Notes under the pieces: generated by a model
What the model was told of the DNA's origin: nothing
Databases searched by the model: none
Seen by the model: the letters and a program-made list of their open reading frames with translations, nothing else
Program-made: the position numbers and the translations under genes
Shown: piece after piece, positions 52,554-64,000 of the stretch
How positions within the stretch are numbered: the stretch's first letter is position 1
How the letters are laid out: each line of letters begins with the position of its first letter
From: Trichaptum fuscoviolaceum
Lineage: Eukaryota > Basidiomycota > Agaricomycetes > Hymenochaetales > Trichaptaceae
Assembly (NCBI GenBank): GCA_910574455.1
Contig: CAJSYZ010000006.1
Location: forward strand, 1,315,376-1,379,375
Direction: 5' to 3'
DNA length: 64,000 bases

Positions 52554-53699
52554 TCACAACACAGAAGGCTTTCGATACAGGTCGACCGTCGATGGAAGCC
52601 TTATAATTTCATGAGAGAGAGGGAGAGAGAGAGAGGGTTAGGAATTCGTAAGTACACTCACCTCCTTTGCCCGTTGAGCCGAGGTGTTCTGGTCGCTCAA
52701 ATCCAAGCTCGACGAGGATACATTCGAAGTCTGGCGACGGCTTTAGTTTGAGACCCTTTGCGACCTCTTTCAGTTTCTGGATCAAGTAGCATAAGTGGCT
52801 TCATTCTCAATGAGTAGCTCGAACGTACAGGATCCATGCGCTTTGCCTTTGCATAAGACTCTATCTCTTGAGGTTCGAGAATGAAGGCGCCTCCGGGGTT
52901 GAGAACATCATATGCACGCCGGAAGAAATGTTCAATCCCTGCATCGCCGTCATTCAGGTGTATCCATTTTGACACTGAGAACCTATAGAAACAATAAGTC
53001 ATTAGCCCTGTAAGAGCACTGAAAGCAATACGCACGCAAGAACCACATCGTAGAGCTCCCTGTCTTCGACGGTGCCTTTGTTTATCCAGTCGGCCGTTCG
53101 GAAGGAGATGTTGTGCGGGAACACGGTCTTTGTCTGAGGCGTAGAAGGTGAGATGGGGAGTGGGCCGAACATATATTCGAATGCAACGGGATATGTGTCG
53201 ATTCCATCGAGTTTCGCAGTGCTGCTTTCCTCAGTAGTTAGTTTGAGTCGTTAATTGGCCTTGTGTCTGAGCTCAAGTTCGCAGGTGCAGGAGGCCGCCA
53301 TTGACTCCAGACGGTCCGCCGTCGTTTCCACGCAGCGCGGACAAGACTGTTGTAGATATCGACCCCAATCACTTCCCTTGCACCGAATAATTGAGCTAGT
53401 CATCAGACAACAAGTATCGAGGTACTGAGTTAGCCTAATACAATAACAGCAGCAGGATTGCTCACCGACCTCGCAAGTGACCACGCCCTCATTGCACCCT
53501 ATGTCAAGCACCCCTGCACCCGTGCATTCTTGAAAGTGTCCTTTGGTATCAGCGCCATTCGGGGATCACGGGTGAAGGCATGTTTAGTGTAATAACTACA
53601 AAAAGTCTTAATTGACCGTAAGAGATGTGTAACTAAGATGCTCACCCATGATAGTTTCCAATGCAATGGCGGCCCCTTGTTTGATGCACTATCCGTCAT
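52554..53699 (-). pseudogene. Bin3-type RNA methyltransferase, copy A (frameshifted)
   Basis: All six exons of copy B have counterparts, including the SAM-binding LDIGCNEGVVTCEVG, TADWINKGTVEDRELYDVV, SVSKWIHLNDGDAGIEHFFRRAYDVLNPGG and LVELGFERPEHLG. Relative to copy B there is one extra base in exon 1 (GPPLHWKLSW instead of GPPLHGNYHG), an extra eight bases just before LDIGCN near 53510, and one missing base in the last exon near 52590. Together these abolish the frame. A CT/GA microsatellite (about 52612-52637) lies in its last intron. Confidence 0.8.
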
Positions 53700-54180
53700 A
53701 CAATGGTTGATCTAAGAGAACTTTAAGGCTTGTATGGAACTTGTTATTGTCAGTTACGTCGCCGCTGGCACGGAGATGAGCAAACAACTTGGGAACGCCC
53801 AGTGTCGGCAGTTTTTGCGCTTGTTATGCTAGCCGGGCGTCAAACTCCCGCCTCACTGGCGCACACCGAGCACATGTCGGCACCGGTAGTAACAACACTT
53901 TCGTGCTCCATTTTTCACGATTACCTCTGAGCGGTGCAAGTTCCAAGATTGTATACTAGCGGGACTGGCGGCAAGAATAGAGACAAAAAATGAAAGTTTG
54001 AATAAGTATGAAGAAAACGCAGTCGGACGGCTGGATAGCTTCTACCATCGGTATGTACCATTGGCAGAAGGTTTTTACCGACATATAGTATCGACGTGAC
54101 GTGACTAGGTAGTACTGGGGCTGAATTTCATTTCAATTTCCCTCCAGAGTCCACAGTGTCCACCGATACGCGCTTGCTAA
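53700..54180. other. spacer between duplication units
   Basis: About 450 bp without a recognisable gene between Bin3 copy A and F-box gene 3. It must hold the promoters of both, since they are divergent. Confidence 0.5.
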
Positions 54181-54386
54181 TTCAACCTTCGACTACATCG
54201 AAGGAAGTTGAAAAGAGAAGAGAACCTATGAAATGGTGATGTAGGTGCACAATATTCCTTCCGAGTAAGCAAGGATCTGATGTATACAGGAGCGGCAGGT
54301 CGAGAAAACGCGCTAAAACGACCAACGATGTCGGGGGTGAAGCCGTTAAGAAAAGAAGACGACGCGCTGGCAAATTGTCTCTGATC

Positions 54387-56761
54387 ATGACCATTCCAAT
54401 TGATGTGTTCTGCGAAGTAAGTCCAATAAGTCACTTTTCTGGGCAACTGTTGACCCATGTAAACCAGATTGCCGGACATCTGTCTCCCGAGGACTTGTTA
54501 CGAATCTCGAGGGCCTCGAAGGACCTAAGAAACTTGCTCATATCCAAGTCCTCGAAACTAGCTTGGACTGCAGCTGAGCGTGCTGTCGGTTTACCTCCGT
54601 GTCCTCCAGACCTGAGCTGCCCACAGTATGCAAGTCTGCTATTCGACAAGTTTTGCATGGTGCGTTCATCTCCTATTTTGCACATCGCCTTATGAATAAG
54701 CTGCTGGCAGAGCTGTCTGGCGAATCGAACGTACTACTTTAATTTTGGTCAAAGGGCTAGGCTATGCCGAGCTTGTGAATCAGAAGAGTATGATGTTTAT
54801 CTCTTCGCCGTGCCTCAGTTTGACTGAGGTTTTCTTTAGGCTTGATTTTGGACAGCGCATGCTTCCCAAAGGGATGGAGTTGGATGAGCTCCGCGTATTG
54901 ATTCCGGGCTCACATCGTGCGTATGCTATAACTTAGTTGCCTCCTCTTTTCTGACATACGTTCTAGTACATCTTTGTGAAGAAGCCGAAAACTGGTTTGA
55001 AGAAGTGTTACGGTATAGTTCAGCAGATCCATACGATATTCCATCGTTTCATCTACTCGTATTGGTAAAAATGCCTCAACGTTATTACAAACCTCTTATA
55101 GTCAAGGCATGCCAAGAATATTTGACGTTCGATGAGGAAAAGAAAGCAGAGATTCTGATCGAGAGGTCCAAGGTCATCACCCACTTGGCACAGGTGAATT
55201 CTTGTTATTCATAATCGTCTATCTGTTAATGCCCTACTAGCATGCTTCTGCGGTTAATGATTGGCTAAGTAGGATGGAAGGGGGAAAATGGAAAGCCAAG
55301 AACGATACGAAGCGGGCACGAAGGGAAGCGTGAGTAGTCTAAGCATTCTTCTCGACTTGACGCAGCCCTTCTGATTACTCTTAGTATTCTTGGTCGTCTG
55401 TCTGAGCTAGGGTACACAGACGCCGACTTCGTTACTGAGCTAGACGAAGCGAAGTGGAAGTGGGATTCTCTAATTGATCAGCCTAGACCGCTGACAGAGA
55501 GGAGTATGTGCATTTTATAGTCTTCATCTCTTTTACGCAACTGAAGGTGAATAAACACAGTTTGGAATAACATCAGACCGCAATTAACGGTAACTCTGCA
55601 TCTTAGAAGGAAGAAAATATATCAGCTAGCTCGCGAAAGATGCCTTGCCAACCGTATTTCGGCAGTTCGCCTGCTGGCTCTCTCCGTCTTGGATTCTGTC
55701 TATGCCTGCCTTTTTTCCTTCGGGGAGCTTCTCGAACTCCCTCTTGTTAAGGGATTCTTTAGGCAGGATGGCCTTGAAACAACTATCGACGAGGAAACAG
55801 GTCAACTCGTTAAGGAGCAAATTCTTGATCTAGGGATCAAAATGAAGGGAAAGGTCGAACAAAAAGCAGCCGCCGATTTGACGGCAACATTCTCTGAATA
55901 TGGTTTGATACCCTCTGGCTCCCAATCTTCCGCTGCGACACTTCGGGCCAACTTGAACGTCTTGAAGCACAATTGCGCATTCTTCTTTCTCCAAGATTCA
56001 TATTCCACCGGTCTTAGGAGCTTTTCCGAGATACTACAAGACTTCGACAAAGCCACGAAGGAAACATACGTTAAAGGCAATCCAAAACCAATTAACTACT
56101 TGTCCAATCTGGACGCTCCGCATCACAGGGCCATCCGGGTCGCAAAGAAATTTGTGGAGGAACTTGGCATTGGAAAACTTACAATGAACAAGCTACAGTC
56201 TATGGGTGAAGATTTTGTTTGCACTCGATGCGATCCACTTTTGCGTCGGAAACGTAGCTGGGATTATTTGGTATGTTCAGTCATCAAAGGCTTCATTGGC
56301 TAGCGGCTAACGACTAAGGACAGGTAAAACACTTTTGCGATCAAAGGTCGAACTACGAGAAGGCGAAGGCATCCCCTTTGTGGTTAGCTCTTTTCTTACT
56401 GGCTATGAAGTCTTACTCATACAAATCTAGGGATAAACAACTTCACTCGTTCTTCATAGACGACCACTGCTTGGACAACGACCACCCTGGCGGAAATGTC
56501 GCCCTGATAGACCGTACTACTGATGCCTCTATCTTGAAAAAAATGTTCGAGGCCTGTCGATGCGCGTCGTGCAATCAAACGGGACCCGTATATATATCAA
56601 CTTCCCATAGCTGTCGTATCTGTATGCGAGTCGATGTGTATGACATGTTTAGCTGTGAACAGGAGATGCTCGCACACATACGGTCAAGGTACGTCAAAAG
56701 GATACAACACGAATTCATGCTAACACGCATCCCACTCAAGACACAGTGCTTTGCCCATTGA
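54387..56761 (+). CDS. F-box protein gene 3
   Basis: Same ten-exon structure as gene 2, with matching splice phases. F-box residues MTIPIDVFCE and IAGHLSPEDLLRISRASKDLRNLL; then LDFGQRMLPKGMELDELRVL, MPQRYYKPLIVKACQEYLTFDEE, the large exon (FSFGELLELPLVKGFF, INYLSNLDAPHHRAIRVAKKF) and the C-terminal CRCASCNQTG...CRICMR module, ending at TGA 56759-56761. All splice sites checked have GT..AG. An upstream exon near 54245 again begins with GTG instead of ATG. Probably an SCF ubiquitin-ligase receptor. Paralog of genes 1, 2 and 4. Confidence 0.78.
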
Positions 56762-57797
56762 AGAAGTAATGGCAGAGCTCAAACTGTCATATGTTTGGGG
56801 GTAAAGGCACCCTTGCATTAAGACTGCAGTGTATATCATGGACGGGAGAAGAGCTGCAACTCTGCACAATATTGGTGCTACGCGGTGTATTGTCAGCCAC
56901 TTACAGCTAGTCATCAAACAACACTGTCTTAGATTATTCTTCAAAGTTATTACTCCGTTGTACTTGGCCATCATTCGTAGACGCTCACTCGTGCGTGTAA
57001 GCGTCGTTCAGGAAGAGACCCAGTGTTGATCATTGAACTTTGCCAAATTGCGAAGCGGCCTCCCTGGTGCTGAGCGGCTGCCACTTAGACAACAATCTCA
57101 GGAAGGAACATTTTCTAGCCATTCGGTCAAGGGTATAGAATGTTCGCCATCATCTTTTCTGTCGCATCGGTGAACACAACTTCAGGCTTTGAAGAAGCTA
57201 GCTAGCCAGTCCTGTTAGATGTACAACGCAGGTATCTGTCAAATTTCTGTATCGTCAGGGCGAGCCCAACAGGAGTCGAGTTCGCCGCAGAGCTGCGTAA
57301 TTTGCTAGCCACAGACATGAGAAAACACGTCAGCCCTCATTCGGAGCATATGGCACGCATCACACCGTATGATGTCGCTAGTGGGATGCTAGGTGGGTTT
57401 GAAAAGGGGTAACAGGTCGTTTTGACGTTGACTTGGTTATTATGGCGCTCCGCGTACTTCAATCGCCCTCTGAGAATTCGCAACAAGTACCAGTGGATGG
57501 TGCTCTTGCTATGTCGCGGATAGTTGTTCACCATCTTTTTTAGGATTACCGTGCCGTTCTATCGGTTCCTCAATTGTAAGATGAACTGTTGTATACTGAC
57601 AGTGTGTTAAATTCTTGGTGATAGGGATATTCGGGCGTTATCTATCACGGTTTTGAGTACATACTGGGGATATACATATGTATAGAGGAGGGACTCACGT
57701 TAGACATTTTAGACGGCTTTGCTTTCATGCTATCAGCAGCAGTTGTAATTTAAAGAGATCTAATCTCTGCAAAATCAAAGACATTGGGACAGCGAAT
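56762..57797. other. non-coding spacer between F-box gene 3 and Bin3 copy B
   Basis: Duplicate of the spacer at 51695-52553, with an additional stretch at about 57230-57540 not present in unit 1. No gene seen. Confidence 0.55.
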
Positions 57798-58915
57798 TCA
57801 CAAAACAGGAAGCTTCCGATACAGATCGACCGGTCGATGGAAGCCTTGTAGTTTCATGAGAGTGGGTGCGAGTTAGGATTTCGTTAGTGTACTCACCTCC
57901 TTTGCCTGTTGTGCCGAGATGTTCTGGACGTTCAAATCCTAGTTCAACGAGAATACGTTCGAAGTCTGGCGACGGCTTTAGTTTGAGACTCTTTGCGACC
58001 TCTTTCAATTTCTGGATCAAGTAGCATAAGTGGCTTCATTCCCAATGAGTAACTCGAACGTACAGGATCCATGCGCTTCGCCTTTGCATAAGACTCTATC
58101 TCTTGAGGTTCGAGAACGAAGACACCTCCGGGTTTGAGGACATCATACGCACGCCGGAAGAAATGCTCAATCCCTGCATCGCCGTCATTCAGGTGTATCC
58201 ATTTTGACACTGAGAACCTATAGAAACAATGAGACATTGACTGCGTAGAAGCACTGAAAGCAATACGCACGCAAGGATAACATCGTAGAGCTCCCTGTCT
58301 TCAACGATGCCTTTGTCCACCCAGTCGGCCGTTCGGAAGGAGACGTTGTGCGGGAATACGGTCTTCGTCTGAGGCGTAGAAGGCGGGATGGGGAGTGGAC
58401 CGAACATATGTTCGAATGCAGCGGGATATGTGTCAATTCCATCGAGTTCTGCAGTAGTCCCTTCCTCAGTCGCTAGTTTGGGTCGTTTACTTGGCCTTGA
58501 ATCTGAGCTCGAGTTCGCAGGTGAAGTCGGCCGCCATTGACTCCAGACGGTTCGCCGTCGCTTCCATGCAGCACGAACAAGGCTGTCGTCAATATCGACC
58601 CCAATTACTTCTCGGGCATCGAATAGTTGAGCTAGACATCAAGGTACTGAGTTAGCCTAACACAATAACAGCAGCAGGATTGCTCACCGACCTCGCAAGT
58701 GACCACGCCCTCATTGCACCCTATGTCAAGCACTCGTGCATTCTTGAAAGTGTCCTCTGGTATCAGCGCCAATCGGGGATCACGGGTGAAGGAACGTTTA
58801 GTGTAATAACTACAAAAAGTCTTAGTTAACCGTAAGAGATGTGTACCTAGTCAGAAGCTCACCCATGATAGTTTCCGTGTAATGGCGGTCCCTTGTTTGT
58901 TGCAGTCTCCGTCAT
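57798..58915 (-). CDS. Bin3-type RNA methyltransferase, copy B
   Basis: Six exons on the minus strand: 58915-58863, 58809-58688, 58631-58271, 58217-58064, 58011-57897 and 57844-57798; all in phase, 283 residues. The N-terminus GPPLHGNYHGYY...DPRLALI is the Bin3/BCDIN3 entry motif; VLDIGCNEG is the SAM-binding loop; VIGVDID is the acidic SAM contact; SVSKWIHLNDGDAGIEHFFRRAYDVLKPGGVFVLEPQ is the hallmark Bin3 block; LGTTGKG and HRPVDLYRK close the fold. Bin3 enzymes methylate the 5' gamma-phosphate of small RNAs such as 7SK, U6 or telomerase RNA. It is convergent with F-box gene 3. A Lys/Arg-Pro insert (SRPSKRPK) between the SAM site and the middle block is probably a flexible loop. Confidence 0.88.
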
Positions 58916-59622
58916 ACGATAGTTGATCCAAGAGAACTTTGAGGTTGTAGTACTTGTCGTTGTTGGTTCGGTCACTGAGTTGAACAAGGAAACGCGTCAA
59001 AGTCGCGTTGGCGTCGCGTCTCACCACCAATTGCAACAACACGACTTTGAACATTAGGCGTCGGCACACCAAGAAATCAGAGAACATACTCATCAACTTC
59101 GTCAAGCTCATCATTTGTGTCTTATTGCCATATGCTTCAGTTACTTGCTGTTACTGGACGGGGTCTTGCTCGTGTCAAGTCATGATCTGCTGCCTCGCTC
59201 GAGTCAGGCTGGCCTAAGCTGCTATCATATGTCTATGTCGAACAAGACTTTCATAGTTGCCTCGAAATGTTGCTACTTACTGTCTGTCTTTTGTTGGATC
59301 AGAGCATCGCGAAGGTGCGCAATACTATTCACTTTCTAGACTTCGCTACTGCCATTCAAACTTTGAAAGTTCAAACAACAACCGTGTCAACACATACAGA
59401 GTCCCCAATTTCCACCGTCTTGTCTAAGGCTCATCGGAACTACCGCTGCTGGCGATCAGATAAAGCCTTTCCATTGTGTCAGGCTCACCAATGGCATGCT
59501 CTAGTCAACGCACTGCCACCAACCACAATCTCTGAACCACAGAACCACAAACTCTTCTATATAATTGGCCGACTTCCGTCTTCCAGTCCAACATCTTCTA
59601 CCCTCTTACATTGTACTTCCAA
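58916..59622. other. divergent promoter region of Bin3 copy B and F-box gene 4
   Basis: About 700 bp. A plus-strand frame (59267-59686) overlaps the start of F-box gene 4 but has no ATG context or family features and is not called. ACGCGT occurs near 58992. Confidence 0.45.
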
Positions 59623-61823
59623 ATGCCGACCACTCGTTCGTCCAAGTAAGTTCTTTCAAGAGGTTATCACAGCTGGAAACTCATAGTCGCGTTTCAGGAG
59701 AAGAGCTTCGCCCACTCGGGATGACCAACCTTCCGATAGACCTTCAAAGCGTCGCAAAGGTAGCGCGTTAACAAGGACTACAACTTCGGACGTGCAAGAG
59801 ACGGACAAAGCAACTCCAAAGACCGAAAAGAGGAGGCGTACCAAAGGGAAACTGAGCTTGATCATGACTATTCCTATTGACGTCTTCTGTGAAGTGAGTT
59901 TCGCTCTGCATGGATGACTGAATATCTAGCTCATTCAATGAAGATCGCCCGTCATCTATCTCCAAAAGATCTCTTGGCAATGGCAAGGGCGTCAAAAACG
60001 CTGCGAAACTTGTTGATGTCTAAATCCTCAAGTACAATATGGACTACAGCTATACGAGCGGTGGAGTTACCTGCATGCCCACCCGATCTCAACTGCCCAC
60101 AATATGCTAGTCTTGTGTTTGACAACTTCTGTATGGTAAGCAGTCGAAGGTTATAACTCATCCAATCTTTGACAAATACCTTGCAGTCTTGTTTGGCCCC
60201 TCATGTCAGTCAGCTAGACATACGGATGAGGTATCGGCTATGCAGGAAGTGTTTTAAGTCTGAGTAAGTTCTCTAACCTTCACCCCTCTGACAAATAGCT
60301 ACTAATGAATCTTTACATATAGATTGATCTTCGGCAAGGATGAACTCGGCCGTGGTGCCAAGAGTCTTGCAATGGTCATCCCCTACTCCTTTAGTAAGTT
60401 CTGACTCGCGATAGAGTACTCTACGACACTCATTCATTCTCTTACTCGTTTGTAGCGGTGTACCAGGACAACAAGCGAAAACACTACAAGCCAGTATTCG
60501 AAACCGCTAAGCAACAGTTTCTTTCACTCGCTGACAAGGATAAGAGAGCTGCTTTCCTGGCAAACAAACGTCAGGAGCTTGAAGTGATATTTAAAGTGCG
60601 TCTTACGACCTTTCTTTGAATTATTCCTGAGTAATAGATAATTTCGTAGCATGCCGAAGAGGTTGAATCATGGCTTTACGCTAGGGAGAAGTTGAAAAAA
60701 GAGGCTGCCAGAGATATGGTTAACCGACGTATCGACTCGTAAGCTAGTTTCTGCTGCCAATACTTGATCATTCTGTTCATTGGCCTTCAGTATACATCGT
60801 CGTCTGCGCGAATTAGGATATACACAGGACGAGTTCCCCGCGCTTAAGGATAAGGAGTACGAACTATGGCATTCCATAGCGGCTGAACCCCGAGAGCTAA
60901 CCGACAGGAGTGCGTTGTTCTAACATCTATCAATTGTCAAAGGCTAATCCGTTGTGCTTTCCGGCAGTATGGAAAAATATTCGGTCAAAAATGGAAGACA
61001 TTATCCGTAGGACGAAGGAGAATAGGCGCCAGGCATGTCTGGAGGAACGTGAGCGTCGTCTCCGCAGCATCGGACATGAAACTCTTTCAACTCCAGAGGG
61101 AAAGTATTGCTTTTATTCCTTCGGAGAACTACTCCATCTCCCCGCTGCCGTAGCTTATCTTCGAGCGGACGGGTTGGACCGTACTCTCAGCGAGGCCAAT
61201 AAAGAAGTCATAACCAACAAGATACTCGAGCTGGGAGCACTTAGGAAGCGCGAGATAGAGGAGAAAATTGAATCGAGAATGATGGAAGCATTGGCTGAGC
61301 ATGATCTTCTGCCGTTTGACTTCAAGCTTCCGGAGAACCACCAGAACATGATGGAATACAAGTGTGCCTTCTTTGCCATCAAGGGGCTAAACTTGAATTG
61401 TCGTACGTTCGAGAACCTGTTGGCACTATACGAATGGGAAACATTATTCACATATCGTGCAAACAATCGACGTCTTGGAATCTACGAAAAGCTATTGGAA
61501 GAACACGTGCCGAACATCGAGGCGTGTGCAGTCGCGCTTAAGCTCACAAGGGCAGTCGGGGTTGGAGATCTAACTATGCGAGAACTAGATGCGTTGGGGG
61601 ACGTTTTTGACTGCAATCTTTGTTCGGTGCGTTCTCAAAAGTATAAATGGTCAGCATTGGTGAGAGCAAGATCGATACGATCACAGAAGCCATGTACTAA
61701 CACAAATGATGCCTAGGTTGAACACTTCTACAAGGAAAGAAAACCACCGTCCTGGTCTTTCTACGCAAGGTTCTTCTCTTCATTATTTTTTCGTGTTACA
61801 GGGATTCACTGACGGCGCCATAG
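59623..61823 (+). CDS. F-box protein gene 4 (diverged, short C-terminus)
   Basis: Exons 59623-59645, 59698-59893, 59944-60135, 60187-60263, 60323-60393, 60456-60595, 60650-60738, 60791-60909, 60968-61659, 61717-61769 and 61802-61823 join in phase to 557 residues. It starts MPTTRSSKRRASPTRDD, with a basic nuclear-signal-like N-terminus (PSKRRKG, KRRRTKG), then the F-box MTIPIDVFCE / IARHLSPKDLLAMARASKTLRNLL, PDLNCPQYASLVFDNFCM, a RLCRKC pair, VYQDNKRKHYKP and a large helical exon (FYSFGELLHLPAAVAYL). After VEHFYKER the frame ends within a few residues, so the CRCxxC...CxxC module of genes 1-3 is absent. Intron positions match the other three, showing common descent. Likely SCF receptor. Confidence 0.78.
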
Positions 61824-62674
61824 GTCATACATCAATCATTCCTTGGGCGAAAATGACACTGGAGAATGTGTCCACTGTTCTTCAGAAACCAAAGCCCTGC
61901 TGAACCCGAAAAGTTGAAGACCGGGATCGGCTGTGATATTGGTCGGCTTTGATATTGGGCGGCGTTGCCGCCGAATTATGCCAGAAGGAAGAGACTTCAA
62001 GAGGTGGGTTCTACGAAAATAGTCGCCCTTGTTATTCCATGTGTTCCTTGTCCATCCCGTATTCTTCTTGTACATGCGTTTACCCAAATCAAAGAGAAAA
62101 TATACTTCTTTTTAGTTTCTCGTAATCTAATATGTGCAGTGTCGATCATTCTTCGGCAAATTGCGAGACTGCGGCTCGGCCAGTCAGAGGTGAGAAACGT
62201 CGTATGTTCTAGGCTCCTACGTACTTCGACAACCACCTCGTCCAAAACTTAGATGTCGTGAAGAACGCTTCTACTATTGTGGTGAACATAAATACCTCTG
62301 AACCTTAGTGTCAAAACAATATCTTCAAGCATGAATGCTGACTTGGGTCCAAGCGCGAAGCCCATTGCATTTTCGAATTTTCATGCTTCGATCAAACTCT
62401 CGGTTTCGCTGATAATAGCCACATGCCCGGCTCACAACACTCGGATTCCGTCTCCGTCTGGTGCTTGTATGAGACGATGGACAGCGAGAGCGAGGCACAG
62501 TCCTGGAACACCCTAGAGGTGAGACAAGGACAGACTTATTATTCAATTGGGGCAGACCTGCGGGCATGTGGCCGTATCTAATGTACTTCTAGGAAGTTAA
62601 CTGGGATCACGAACATTGGTACATGAAGTTCATTAGCTTAAACGATTGGTTATAGCGCAATATTCATTATTCAT
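61824..62674. other. intergenic region after F-box gene 4
   Basis: Contains the family 3' flank (about 62140-62240) and about 460 bp more without a supported gene. Open frames up to 95 residues overlap on both strands. Confidence 0.5.
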
Positions 62675-63940
62675 TCACAGCTTCGCATAGTCCCCCTTTG
62701 CAGGCGGCACTCCATGAGGGTTGAACTTCAGGGCCTCCTTGTTCCGGAACACATCTTGTGTAATCGAGCGGTACCCAGCAACGGTCATCGTGATGTCCAA
62801 GTCCGCCAGGAGCGACTTCATCACATGCCGACAGCCTGGTTCGCCCTCGTGCGCCATTCCCCATACATACAGCCGACCCACCATCACAGCGTGTGCGCCC
62901 ATTGCAATGGCCTTGAAGACGTCCGAGCCTGTGCGCACCCCAGAGTCAAACAGGATCGTCATCTCTGAACATAAGGGCCAAGTGTCAGTATGAGATTGCA
63001 TATAACAGTCACCACTCACTGTTCCCGACGGCTTCGACAATCTCCGGGAGTACCTCCAGGCTCCCCACCGCTCCATCGACCTGACGGCCTGCGTGATTTG
63101 TTACGACGATGCCTTCGCACCCAATGTCGAGCGCTCGCCGCGCATCTGCAGCGCTCTGGATGCCTTTGATCACGAATGGACGACCCCCGGAAATGCGCTT
63201 CCACTGTACAAAGAATATTAGAGCAGGCTTTGACGGCGAGGGAGAACACAGGCACCTCGCGAATAAGCCAGAGCATCTTCTCCCAAGTGTGCGCTTTCCC
63301 GTGCCACACACTCGAGTCGATCCACTTGCCAGAGTCCGCGGCTTGTGCATCGCCGTACTTGCGCATAAATACCGGGTCAGACTTGCCTAGCTCGTTGCCA
63401 GTCTCACCCGGAGCATAGTAGAAGACATAGTTGGCAAGTGCGATGTCGGTCGGCCGCCAACCAAGCTGCCAGGTGTCGACCGTCAGCATGAGCACGTCGA
63501 ATCCGCTTTTCCAGGCGCGCTCAAGAAGACTAATGGTCTGTGCAGCAATGAGAAACTGGCCGGGAACAGAAGCTAGTATACTTACCACATCATCGTCATG
63601 ACCCATGTAGAGCTGGAAGAATCGTGGAGATCCCGCTCGTGGGGTTCCGCCGTTCGGACCGTCATACTTGTAGACAGCGTTGCTCTCGTTCTTGATGCCA
63701 GCACCGGCGTCATTGGCAGCCGCGACATCTTCGATGGTATTTGAGGCAGCCGTGGACAGGCAGTACTGAAGACAGAAAGTGAGTCGAGGACACTGAATTA
63801 TATTGTGAGGTCACTCACAGGGATACCTAGTTCGCCTGCGATCTTCGCAGGGACAAGCTCGCCCTTTGGGCTGTACAATTTGTTGATGCCTATGGGCGCG
63901 AAAAGGACAGGCGCAGGGATCCGGTGTCCAAACAGTGTTG
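62675..63940 (-). CDS. FMN-dependent alpha-hydroxyacid oxidase/dehydrogenase (5' part outside window)
   Basis: Exons on the minus strand: 63940-63821, 63765-63586, 63537-63256, 63203-63020 and 62964-62675 (stop TGA 62677-62675), 352 codons in phase; an AG acceptor precedes 63940, so more exons lie beyond the edge. Motifs of the FMN-binding TIM barrel: LFAPIGINKLYSPKGEL, LSTAASNTIEDVA, VLMLTVDTWQLGWRPTDIAL, PFVIKGIQSAADARRAL, TNHAGRQVDGAVGSLEVLPEIV (catalytic His and substrate Arg) and ILFDSGVRTGSDVFKAIAMGAHAVMVGR. The TVDTWQLGWRP block resembles lactate 2-monooxygenase-like members. The substrate is probably a 2-hydroxy acid such as lactate or glycolate. No peroxisomal SKL-type end is present (ends GDYAKL), though AKL is close to a PTS1. 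Confidence 0.88.
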
Positions 63941-64000
63941 CTGCAAAGGATCAATCAGCAATTCATAGCGAAGTCAGGAGCGCACATACTCGTCAGATCT

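Larger units (their letters stand above)
49120..54150. repeat. tandem segmental duplication, unit 1 (F-box gene 2 + Bin3 copy A)
   Basis: The order F-box gene (plus), shared 3' flank, Bin3 gene (minus) is repeated in unit 2 at an offset of 5.07 kb at the F-box end and 5.24 kb at the Bin3 end. Similarity covers exons, introns and flanks. Edges are approximate. Confidence 0.8.
54150..58990. repeat. tandem segmental duplication, unit 2 (F-box gene 3 + Bin3 copy B)
   Basis: Second unit of the F-box/Bin3 cassette. In this unit both genes read through, in contrast to unit 1 where the Bin3 gene is broken. Confidence 0.8.

Noticed and set aside
59267..59686. 139-residue plus-strand frame upstream of F-box gene 4
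   Set aside because: It overlaps the first exon of F-box gene 4 in another frame and has no family features.
1..64000. CRISPR arrays, prokaryotic operons, rRNA genes
   Set aside because: The window is clearly fungal nuclear DNA; no regular spacer-repeat pattern or rRNA sequence was seen.
1..64000. tRNA genes
   Set aside because: T-arm-like words (for example GTTCGAACC near 47210) were examined, but no complete cloverleaf could be built by eye; a tRNAscan run would decide.

Overview
The window is nuclear DNA of a filamentous basidiomycete, most likely an Agaricomycete. The signs are short introns of about 50-60 bp with GT..AG borders, a Plavaka-type transposase, chromodomain Ty3/gypsy elements, two Clp1-like genes (a family known from clamp-cell development in mushrooms and smuts) and an F-box paralog expansion. 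All calls rest on reading the sequence and on recalled family features; no search was run.

Region 1 (about 0.4-27.2 kb) is a nest of transposons. The host layer is an old Plavaka (CACTA-like) DNA transposon with two divergent genes: the transposase on the minus strand (13018 to 660) and a partner gene on the plus strand (13147-26568) built from many tiny exons. Three later elements sit inside. A young Ty3/gypsy element (3687-11905, 4-bp target duplication TCGG) cuts a transposase exon. A hAT-like non-autonomous element (14606-16917, 8-bp duplication GTTGACGG) lies in a partner-gene intron and carries an ING-like host gene fragment plus an old LTR remnant. A chromodomain Ty3/gypsy element (17844-24575, 5-bp duplication GTATC) lies in another partner-gene intron.

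Region 2 (27.2-43.7 kb) is a gene-rich block bracketed by about 1.6-kb inverted repeats. The left arm holds an intact four-exon RPS30 gene and the right arm a 5'-truncated copy. Both arms also carry the same decayed unknown gene. Between the arms lie SLX1 (structure-specific nuclease subunit), a Clp1-like gene, a coiled-coil protein, a SAP-domain protein of about 1138 residues and a second Clp1-like gene, all on the plus strand.

Region 3 (43.7-61.9 kb) is a multigene cluster: four F-box protein genes on the plus strand, two of them paired with a minus-strand Bin3-type RNA methyltransferase gene as a roughly 5.1-kb tandem duplication. F-box genes 2 and 3 and Bin3 copy B read through intact; F-box gene 1 and Bin3 copy A carry frameshifts; F-box gene 4 is more diverged and lacks the C-terminal cysteine module.

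Region 4 (62.7-64.0 kb) holds the 3' part of an FMN-dependent alpha-hydroxyacid oxidase/dehydrogenase gene on the minus strand, cut by the window edge.
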